This document shows positions 1 to 5,644 of a DNA stretch of 14,319 nucleotides, in pieces. Origin of the DNA: JBGPHT01 sp041484525 (GTDB lineage: Bacteria > Acidobacteriota > Terriglobia > Bryobacterales > Bryobacteraceae). How positions within the stretch are numbered: position 1 is the stretch's first letter; every line of letters begins with the position of its first letter. The position numbers and the translations under genes were made by a program. The stretch spans positions 1 through 14,319 of the forward strand of contig JBGPHT010000189.1 in assembly GCA_041484525.1 (NCBI GenBank), written 5' to 3'. The notes below the pieces were generated by a model. The model made no database searches. It was given only the letters and a program-made list of their open reading frames with translations, and was not told where the DNA came from.

Positions 1-372
1 CAGGTACATCCCATTTTTTTCAATGATGGGGACCAGGGCTGAGCGAGAAAGCGCATCCGGCCGGAGCGCCATTTCATCGACCTCGGCCGCTTGGGCCGCC
101 GGCGCCGGCCGCACCACCGCCGTCGAGACAAACCGTTCGGGTATCCACCAGGCGATGCCCGCCGCCACAATCGCGCCCAGCGCGCCCGCCAGGGCAGCCG
201 TCGTTACTATGCTCCTGCTTGCCATTTGCATCTCCAGCGCTCCCCGTAAGATGTCGAAGAAATCCTTCCAACGCGGGTTCGCGTCCTCGATCAGCGCATC
301 GAACTCGGCGCCGTAGCGCTTGCGCCACCGCGCCGGATAGAGCGCCGCCACCCACCGCACCCAGCGCTTCAT
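1..372 (-). CDS. Membrane protein coupled to PadR, partial (3' end off the window)
   Basis: The frame begins with ATG at 372 and stays open to the window edge, giving 124 residues with no stop. It starts MKRWVRWVAALYPARW, then a charged cytoplasmic stretch (residues 15-50), then one hydrophobic span at about 56-77 (TTAALAGALGAIVAAGIAWW). The part after the span, with FVSTAVV and LSRSALVPIIEKNGMYL, resembles the start of the periplasmic region of Wzz/GumC-like chain-length proteins; that is a similarity judged by eye, not an assignment. Its ATG overlaps the TGA of the upstream padR-like gene (ATGA), so the two are translationally coupled and almost certainly one operon. By analogy with other PadR-membrane protein pairs, it is probably the regulated target. 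Function unknown. Confidence 0.75.
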   Translation of the reverse strand, partial: MKRWVRWVAALYPARWRKRYGAEFDALIEDANPRWKDFFDILRGALEMQMASRSIVTTAALAGALGAIVAAGIAWWIPERFVSTAVVRPAPAAQAAEVDEMALRPDALSRSALVPIIEKNGMYL

Positions 373-656
373 GCGTGTCTCAGCCGGTCGAGCCCGGCCT
401 TTACCATCTGGTCGAGCGCGGCCAACTGCTCCGCGAGATAATGGCGCCCGGCGGCTGTCAGGCGATATGGCTGCCGCCGGTCCTGGGAGGGAACCGGACG
501 GATCCAGCCGCGCTCCTCGAGGCGCGTGATGGCTCCGTACAACGTTCCCGGCCCCAGCCGGACATGGGCAAACCGCTCGATGTCTTCCATCATGGCGTAG
601 CCGTGTTTTTCGCCTTCGGAAAGGCTCGCCAGCACCAGCAAAGTCGGGTCAGTCAT
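369..656 (-). CDS. PadR-family transcriptional regulator (short)
   Basis: A 95-residue winged-helix repressor starting MTDPTLLVLASLSEGEKHGY. The PadR signature is clear: LLVLASLSEGEKHGYAMMEDI (helices 1-2), then GPGTLYGAITRLEERGWI (recognition helix), then the wing with RRQPYRLTAAGRHYL, and a short C-terminal helix that would serve for dimerisation. The frame extends upstream to 791, but those 45 residues are unlike PadR proteins and cross the palindromic operator, so the ATG at 656 is preferred. No good Shine-Dalgarno precedes it, and the transcript may have a very short leader. It shares an ATGA overlap with the downstream membrane gene. Autoregulation through the palindrome at 659-692 is inferred. 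The ligand is unknown. Confidence 0.9.
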   Translation of the reverse strand: MTDPTLLVLASLSEGEKHGYAMMEDIERFAHVRLGPGTLYGAITRLEERGWIRPVPSQDRRQPYRLTAAGRHYLAEQLAALDQMVKAGLDRLRHA

Positions 657-658
657 AT

Positions 659-692
659 TATTACGTCTCGCGTAGTATCGTATGACGTAATA
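659..692. promoter_or_regulatory. Palindromic operator of the first PadR
   Basis: A perfect inverted repeat: TATTACGTC (659-667), 16-bp spacer, GACGTAATA (684-692). It ends 3 bp before the padR start codon at 656, so a bound dimer would cover the transcription and translation start. The position upstream of a PadR gene suggests an autoregulatory operator. The repeat is seen directly; repressor binding is inferred. Confidence 0.6.
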
Positions 693-831
693 GCAGAGTG
701 CGGCAATACCCGCGTGACGGGATGAGGGGCCCGCCGCCTGGCGGCACCGCAGAACAGATCCGAGTTCCCTTGTTTTGAAATGCGCTACCATGATTTTCCG
801 GGGGAATTCTCATGGTCTTGGCGGATGGTAG

Positions 832-2241
832 ATGAAGCTGACGTTCTGGGGTGCGGCCGGCACCGTCACCGGCTCGATGCACCTGGTGGAGACCGGCGGC
901 AAGCGCATCCTGTTCGATTGCGGCTTGTACCAGGGACGCCGCAAAGACGCCGATAAGAAAAACCGCCAACTGCCGTTCGCGGGTTCGTCCATCGACGCGG
1001 TCGTGCTCTCGCACGCGCACATCGACCATAGCGGCAACCTTCCCACGCTGGTGAAAAACGGATTCACGGGGCCCATCTACACCACACCCGCAACCATCGA
1101 CCTGTGCAACTGGATGTTGCTTGACACGGCGCATATCCAGGAAAAGGACGCCGAGTTTCTCAATAAGCGGCTGGAGAAGCGGAAGTCGCGCGGCTTAGAA
1201 AACGGGCTGGTGGAACCGCTGTTCACCACCGCCGACGCCGAGCGCACGCTGCCCCTTTTTCACCCTGTGCCGTACCATAAGCCGGCCACGCTGGCGCCCA
1301 ACATCTGTTACGAGGCGTACGACGCCGGCCACATTCTGGGATCTTCCATGATCGTGATGAACGACAACACCGGGGCCGCTCCCGTGCGCCTGGCGTTTTC
1401 AGGCGATGTGGGCCGTCCCCAACTGCCCATCATTCGCGATCCGGAGACCTTGCCGCCGGCCGGGTACCTGATCCTCGAGAGCACGTACGGCAACCGGTTG
1501 CACAAAGACATCGGCCACGTCATCAACAAGCTGGCGGACGTAGTAAACCGCACCGCGCGCCGCGGCGGCCGCATCATCGTGCCGGCGTTCGCGGTGGGCC
1601 GCACGCAGCAACTGGTGCTGCTGTTGCATCAACTGGCGAACGAGAAGCGGATTCCGAACATCCCGATCTTCGTGGACAGCCCGCTGGCGGTGAATGTGAC
1701 CGCGGTGCACCGCGCCCACCCCGAGTGCTTCGACGAAGAGACCAACGAGTACCTCCGCCACGGCGAGGACCCGTTCGGCTTCAAGCGACTGCAGTACATC
1801 CGCGAGGTGTCCGAATCGAAGAAGCTGAACGATCTGCACGGGCCCTTCGTCGTCATCTCGGCGTCCGGCATGGCGGAGCAGGGCCGCGTCCTGCACCACC
1901 TCCGGAACAACATCGAGGACCCGCGCAATACCGTGCTCATCACGGGGTTCCAGGCGGCGGATACGCTGGGACGCAAGCTGGTCGAAAGGTGGCCGGAGGT
2001 TAATATTTTCGGCGAGCCCATGCGGGTCCGCGCCGAGATTGCGAGCCTTGACGAACTGAGCGCGCACGCCGATTACCGGGAGCTGATCGAGTGGATCAAG
2101 CCCCTGGCGCCGTCGCTGCGCAAGATATTTCTGGTGCATGGCGAGCCGGAACAGTCGGCTGCTTTCGCCAAGCTGCTGGCCGCAACCTATGGGCTGGACG
2201 TAGTCGTACCATTCCCGGGGCAGTCGTTTTGGGTGAATTGA
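832..2241 (+). CDS. Beta-CASP metallo-beta-lactamase RNA-processing exo/endonuclease
   Basis: A 469-residue protein of the bacterial CPSF73/TTHA0252-like class, which are zinc-dependent RNases with a metallo-beta-lactamase core and an inserted beta-CASP domain. Motifs visible: motif 2 HAHIDH (residues 61-66), DAGHILGSS with H167, the FSGD strand with D192, and LILESTYGN with E216. The beta-CASP part has GGRIIVPAFAVGRTQQ (244-259) and IFVDSPLA (278-285). C-terminally there are FVVISASGMAEQGRVLHH (338-355), ELSAHAD with H411, and the RMMBL-like IFLVHGEPEQ with H435. All expected metal ligands appear present and the length is typical. It acts in the cytoplasm on RNA. It stands alone, divergent from padR and 69 bp before the coiled-coil gene. 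The ATG at 832 has only a weak upstream purine stretch (GGATGG). Confidence 0.93.
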   Translation: MKLTFWGAAGTVTGSMHLVETGGKRILFDCGLYQGRRKDADKKNRQLPFAGSSIDAVVLSHAHIDHSGNLPTLVKNGFTGPIYTTPATIDLCNWMLLDTAHIQEKDAEFLNKRLEKRKSRGLENGLVEPLFTTADAERTLPLFHPVPYHKPATLAPNICYEAYDAGHILGSSMIVMNDNTGAAPVRLAFSGDVGRPQLPIIRDPETLPPAGYLILESTYGNRLHKDIGHVINKLADVVNRTARRGGRIIVPAFAVGRTQQLVLLLHQLANEKRIPNIPIFVDSPLAVNVTAVHRAHPECFDEETNEYLRHGEDPFGFKRLQYIREVSESKKLNDLHGPFVVISASGMAEQGRVLHHLRNNIEDPRNTVLITGFQAADTLGRKLVERWPEVNIFGEPMRVRAEIASLDELSAHADYRELIEWIKPLAPSLRKIFLVHGEPEQSAAFAKLLAATYGLDVVVPFPGQSFWVN

Positions 2242-2279
2242 CCAAATTGGGCGAAACCAAAACACCCCCTCTCTCCATC

Positions 2280-2302
2280 TATACTGAAAGAATACAAAGG
2301 AG
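2280..2302 (+). promoter_or_regulatory. Candidate -10 box and strong Shine-Dalgarno for the coiled-coil gene
   Basis: TATACT at 2280-2285 is a good -10 hexamer, but no convincing -35 lies at 16-18 bp. AAGGAG at 2297-2302 sits 8 bases before the GTG at 2311, and this decides the GTG as the start codon. Confidence 0.45.
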
Positions 2303-2310
2303 TTCCGATT

Positions 2311-3186
2311 GTGAGTCCCACACCTCTTTTCACCGAGCCGCCGCAACCGCAGCGTTCGGGCCTTTTGACCGCCCTGGTGGCTGGCGCGCTGATTGCGATG
2401 GTCGCCGCCAACATTTATTTGTACGTGCAGATCGACCATGTGCGCACCGACGTGACGAAAGTGCGCGAGTCTCTGATGACGGAGCTGAGCAACCTGCGGG
2501 ACGCCTCTTCGGTGACGACGCAGTCGCAGATGCGGCACATCGAGACTGTCAAGGAAGACATCGAGTCATCCCGCCAGCAGGCCCGGGCTCAGACGAACCA
2601 GGCGAAGACCGAAGCCCTGGCGCGCGCCGAGCAGCTCGCCAAGCAGCTCGAGGCGGAGCAGGCCAAGGTGCAGCAGCAGGTCTCGAGCGAGATCAGCGAA
2701 GTGAAGCAGTCGGCGACGACGGCCAACGCCAAGATCGCCGATGTTTCGACCGATCTCAGCGGTGTGAAGTCGCAGGCTTTGGCGACCGATGCCGAGCTGA
2801 AGAAGACCATCAACAACCTGAATTCGGTGAAGGGCGACCTGGGCGTGCAGAGCGGCCTGATTGCCACCAATGGCAACGAGCTGGCGGCATTGCGGCGGCT
2901 GGGCGAGCGCAACTACGTCGAATTCAAACTCGGCAAGACGAAAGCCCCGCAGCGGGTGGGCGACATCACGCTGATGTTGAGAAAGACCGACCCGAAGAAG
3001 AACAAGTACACGGTCGACGTGATGGCGGACGACAAGCTCACCGAGAAGAAGGACAAGAACGTCAACGAGCCGGTGCAATTCTACACGGCCAAGGCCAGGC
3101 AGCCCTATGAACTGGTCGTGAATACGGTGGCCAAGGACCAGATCGCGGGATACCTGGCGACTCCTAAAGAGACGGCTGCCAGATAG
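2311..3186 (+). CDS. Single-pass membrane protein with long periplasmic coiled coil, function unknown
   Basis: A 291-residue protein that I cannot assign to a named family. It has a short proline-rich cytoplasmic N-terminus, one membrane span at about 17-39 (GLLTALVAGALIAMVAANIY), then a long Ala/Gln/Glu/Lys-rich heptad region (about 43-195) predicted as a coiled coil. A charged, beta-rich C-terminal domain (about 200-291) begins YVEFKLGKTKAPQRVGDITL. The signal-anchor arrangement would place the coiled coil and C-terminal domain outside the cytoplasmic membrane. The GTG start is supported by AAGGAG eight bases upstream. It follows the RNase gene by 69 bp but has its own candidate -10, so co-transcription is uncertain. 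It ends just before a large palindrome that probably terminates it. The role may be structural or scaffolding, which is inference. Confidence 0.85.
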   Translation: MSPTPLFTEPPQPQRSGLLTALVAGALIAMVAANIYLYVQIDHVRTDVTKVRESLMTELSNLRDASSVTTQSQMRHIETVKEDIESSRQQARAQTNQAKTEALARAEQLAKQLEAEQAKVQQQVSSEISEVKQSATTANAKIADVSTDLSGVKSQALATDAELKKTINNLNSVKGDLGVQSGLIATNGNELAALRRLGERNYVEFKLGKTKAPQRVGDITLMLRKTDPKKNKYTVDVMADDKLTEKKDKNVNEPVQFYTAKARQPYELVVNTVAKDQIAGYLATPKETAAR

Positions 3187-3196
3187 TAAGAGACTG

Positions 3197-3288
3197 TTCA
3201 CCGCCGAGACGCCGAGATCGCTGAGAAAAAAACAGAAGGGAAAGGCCTATTCCCGTTTTCTCAGCGATCTCGGCGTCTCGGCGGTGAA
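3197..3288. repeat. Perfect 33-bp inverted repeat between convergent genes, probable terminator
   Basis: The arm at 3197-3229 is exactly the reverse complement of 3256-3288, with a 26-bp loop. The loop holds a second stem, GGGAA (3238-3242) against TTCCC (3250-3254). The arm is internally repetitive: GCCGAGAC, GCCGAGATC, GCTGAGA at 8-9 bp steps. On the plus strand the stem is followed by GA and then six T (3291-3296), as in an intrinsic terminator for the coiled-coil gene. The sequence type resembles dispersed palindromic repeats (TTCACCGC...GAGACGC...) that I recall from several bacterial phyla; copy number here is unknown. Confidence 0.85.
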
Positions 3289-3296
3289 GATTTTTT

Positions 3297-4085
3297 CTAA
3301 TCTACAGGCATCGCCGAAACCTGCAGCTTCTCCGGTCTCTTCACCTCGACACGAAGCTTCTCACCCAGGCCGAGGTTGCCGGCTACTGAAACTACGTAGT
3401 GGCCGCGCACCACGCTGAAGACGCGCGCGCCGGGCTGCTCCGAGCCGGCCTTCTTCATGTCGCGCAGGTTGAAGGAGGCTCCGCCTGTCTGGGCGGAGAG
3501 GAACTCGAACAGGGACCGCTCCCGGCCGCCGACGTACACGGGATAAATCGAAACCTGGTTGCGGCGCGCCAGGCGAATCACGTCGCGCTCCCGGACATTG
3601 CTGTCGCCTTCGACGCCGGCCGTGAGCAGCAGGATCACGCGGCGAAAGGCGCTGTTCTGGAAACCGCCTTCGATGGCGGCGAAGAGCGCGTCGAGGACGT
3701 GGGGCTGATTGCCGTATTTCACCTTTGAGATGGATTGCATGATGAGCTGCCGGCTCGAGGTGAAATCCTGAATCAGGTCGGCGGAGGAGTGGAACGCCAC
3801 CACCGCCATCTGCTCCTTGGGCTGGAGCTGCGCCACGAAGTTCTCGGCCATCGGCTGCACTATGCCGCCGTTGAGGCTGGTATCGAGCAGGAGCATGATA
3901 TCCAGCGTGTCGTGCGTGAACTCCGCCGCTTCCACAGGACGCGGAGTCTTATCGTCGAAGACGGCAAAATCCCGCGTCTGCAGGTCCGTCACCGGCGCGC
4001 CCGACTTCGGCTCGACGACGGTCACCACCAGCCTGGTCGCGCCCCACAACGGCAGCGCCGCCAGCAGCCACAGCACGATTTTCAC
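3297..4085 (-). CDS. Secreted VWA-domain protein with degenerate MIDAS
   Basis: A 262-residue protein of the acidobacterial VWFA-related type. A short signal peptide (MKIVLWLLAALPLWGATR) precedes a beta-strand region (residues 18-60) with DLQTRDFAVFDDKTPRPVEAA, typical of this family, then a von Willebrand A fold (about 61-200). The metal-ion site is incomplete: the usual DxSxS reads D68-T-S70-L-N72, and the usual TDG reads T155-A-G, losing the Asp. Metal-dependent ligand binding may therefore be weak or absent. The start is GTG at 4085; it overlaps the stop of the propeller gene (GTGA), so translation is coupled. The stop lies at the edge of the large palindrome. It probably works in the periplasm with the propeller protein; the ligand is unknown. 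Confidence 0.85.
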   Translation of the reverse strand: MKIVLWLLAALPLWGATRLVVTVVEPKSGAPVTDLQTRDFAVFDDKTPRPVEAAEFTHDTLDIMLLLDTSLNGGIVQPMAENFVAQLQPKEQMAVVAFHSSADLIQDFTSSRQLIMQSISKVKYGNQPHVLDALFAAIEGGFQNSAFRRVILLLTAGVEGDSNVRERDVIRLARRNQVSIYPVYVGGRERSLFEFLSAQTGGASFNLRDMKKAGSEQPGARVFSVVRGHYVVSVAGNLGLGEKLRVEVKRPEKLQVSAMPVD

Positions 4086-5200
4086 CCGATGCTCTCCTCG
4101 GTCTTCTCCACTAATTTCTCGACGTGCATGCAGTAAATGGCCGATTTTCCAGCGCGGTCGCTCTGAAAATACACGCGCTGGCTGTCGGGCGAGAACATGG
4201 GTTCGACGGCCTCCGGATGCGAGGCCTTATGTTCGCAGATGGTAAACTCACGCCGCGTGACGCGCAGCAGCAGCAGCACCGTAGGCGACGCGGCATTGCG
4301 GCTGGCGCCGACGAAGACCGACGTATCGCGGTTGAAGCCGAGGTTCACGAACTGGCTGGTCTTGGCCACCAGCTTGTCTGTGCCGGTGTCCGGTGTGCAT
4401 TCGCGGACTTCGTTCAACTGCTTGGGATCTTCCGGGAAGCGCAGATACAGGAGCGTCTTGCCGTCGGCCGCCCAGTTGGCCGTGCCGATGCGGCCTTCCG
4501 CGAGTTTGAGCTGGCGATTTTGCTTGCCGTCGGAGTTGACTAGCCACAGCGCCCGATCGCCCTGGCGATAGAGAATCTGCGCGCGCATGGGCCGTGCGAT
4601 GGCATCGGAAATCGCGAACGGCGCCTCGATGACGGTGCGGGCGGCCCCCTGCGCCAGCAGGATCATGCGCAGACGCGAGCCATCGCCCTTGCGCTCCGCG
4701 AGCACGGCGTGCGTGCCGTCTGGTCCAACGCTGATTCCGCTGGAGCGCTCCCAGCCTTCCGGGATTTCGTAGATTTCACGCTCGTGAACTGTCGAAAAAC
4801 TGGCGGTCATCAGGGTGCGGCCCGCCATGAAACAGAAGGAACGGTTGTCGGGGGTGAGGGTGAGCGAGCTTCCGTCCAGATCGTGCACATCGGTCAATTG
4901 CCGCGTCTGCCCGGTCTTGAGGTCCATGCGAAAGGCCTGGGGCATACCGGGACGATCGGAGCAGAACAACAGCTCGCGACTCGACCGCGTGATGGCGCGA
5001 TTGTAGTATGCCGGCAGCGTGCTGGCGTAGGATTCGGGGTTGGTGAGGCGGAACACTTCGAGGTCGGTCGTGGGGTCGGCGTAGCGGATCCAATCGGAAC
5101 CGAACACGCCGCCTTTGCCGCCGTCGGCGAGCAGACGCGCGGCGGCGAATCCCGAGAAGACGAACGACCTGCGAGTAACGCGACTCGCCGAACCGGCCAT
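4082..5200 (-). CDS. Tat-exported TolB/oligogalacturonate-lyase-like beta-propeller
   Basis: A 372-residue protein. The N-terminus carries a twin-arginine signal, TRRSFVF (residues 9-15), with a short hydrophobic stretch and probable cleavage near residue 25, implying export in folded form. The rest is built of PD40/TolB-like propeller blades: RELLFCSDRPGMPQAFRMDL (75-94), LTPDNRSFCFMAG (115-127), GPDGTHAVLAERKGDG (159-174), and MFSPDSQRVYFQSDRAGKSA near the C-terminus. The overall look (FRLTNPESYASTLPAYY near the start) recalls oligogalacturonate lyase-like proteins, but I could not identify the His cluster those lyases use for Mn binding, so enzyme activity is not claimed. It is the first gene of a two-gene unit with the VWA gene. 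The ATG at 5200 lacks a clear Shine-Dalgarno. It is divergent from the second padR. Confidence 0.8.
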   Translation of the reverse strand: MAGSASRVTRRSFVFSGFAAARLLADGGKGGVFGSDWIRYADPTTDLEVFRLTNPESYASTLPAYYNRAITRSSRELLFCSDRPGMPQAFRMDLKTGQTRQLTDVHDLDGSSLTLTPDNRSFCFMAGRTLMTASFSTVHEREIYEIPEGWERSSGISVGPDGTHAVLAERKGDGSRLRMILLAQGAARTVIEAPFAISDAIARPMRAQILYRQGDRALWLVNSDGKQNRQLKLAEGRIGTANWAADGKTLLYLRFPEDPKQLNEVRECTPDTGTDKLVAKTSQFVNLGFNRDTSVFVGASRNAASPTVLLLLRVTRREFTICEHKASHPEAVEPMFSPDSQRVYFQSDRAGKSAIYCMHVEKLVEKTEESIG

Positions 5201-5254
5201 GAGTCGATGGTATCAAGACTGCGTGATTGTGGGGCAGCCGCCTGCGCCACCTTT

Positions 5255-5305
5255 CACTTGACATCCCAGTGGAGTTCGGCGACACTACCACTTGAATGCC
5301 AAGTG
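5255..5305 (+). promoter_or_regulatory. PadR-ADOP promoter with two copies of a 17-bp palindromic operator
   Basis: A perfect -35 TTGACA (5258-5263), a 17-bp spacer and a weak -10 GACACT (5281-5286) place the transcription start within a few bases of the ATG at 5296, so the mRNA is leaderless or nearly so. Two palindromes overlap this promoter. CACTTG-N5-CCAGTG (5255-5271) covers the -35, and CACTTG-N5-CAAGTG (5289-5305) covers the start codon. They match at 13 of 17 positions and their centres are 34 bp apart. Autorepression by the PadR is inferred. Confidence 0.7.
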
Positions 5306-5643
5306 AAGAGAAACCGCGCATCCAGGTGCTGCAGGGCACTTTGGATCTGATCGTTCTGCGCACCCTCGAGACCATGGGGCCGCAGCATGCCTACGGCATC
5401 GCGGCGCGGCTCGAGCAAATTTCCGGGGACCTGCTCAATCTGAATCAAGGTACGCTCTATCCCGCTTTGGTGCGTCTCGAACAGCAGGCCAGGATCAAGG
5501 GCTCCTGGAAGAAAACCGAGAGCAACCGCGAAGCCAGGTACTACGCGATTACCCGGGCGGGGCAGAAGGCGCTGGCGGAGGAGACCCGGCGCTGGCGCCG
5601 CATGACGGAATTCGTGGACAAATTGTTGGTGGAGGAATCCTGA
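5296..5643 (+). CDS. PadR-family transcriptional regulator (ADOP-associated)
   Basis: A 115-residue winged-helix repressor. The order of elements is typical of the Acidobacteria PadR group: VLQGTLDLIVLRTLETMGPQHAYGIAARLEQIS (about residues 11-43), LNQGTLYPALVRLEQQARIKGSW (recognition helix and turn), the wing NREARYYAITRAGQKAL, and a C-terminal helix RRWRRMTEFVDKLL for dimer contacts. The ATG at 5296 is chosen because it lies about 10 bases after the -10 box and the conserved PadR sequence begins soon after; it sits inside the second operator. The stop is one base before the permease ATG, so the two form one operon. It probably represses its own promoter and the permease; the inducer is unknown. 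Confidence 0.93.
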   Translation: MPSEEKPRIQVLQGTLDLIVLRTLETMGPQHAYGIAARLEQISGDLLNLNQGTLYPALVRLEQQARIKGSWKKTESNREARYYAITRAGQKALAEETRRWRRMTEFVDKLLVEES

Positions 5644-5644
5644 G

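Noticed and set aside
657..791. Upstream extension of the first PadR frame to 791
   Set aside because: The extra 45 residues are unlike PadR proteins and would be encoded by the palindromic operator region; the ATG at 656 fits the family start.
1399..2538. A 379-codon minus-strand frame spanning the RNase and coiled-coil genes
   Set aside because: It covers two confident plus-strand genes and their intergenic region, and its translation is Arg/His-rich shadow sequence.
2091..3110. A 339-codon plus-strand frame overlapping the coiled-coil gene
   Set aside because: It is an alternative frame of two genes with good Shine-Dalgarno or motif support, and its product is Arg/Gly/Gln low-complexity.
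3197..3288. CRISPR array or insertion-sequence end
   Set aside because: Only one pair of inverted arms, no spacers of regular length and no transposase frame nearby.
4082..5200. Oligogalacturonate lyase as a firm enzyme call
   Set aside because: The propeller resembles that family, but I could not identify the metal-binding His cluster, so only the fold is claimed.
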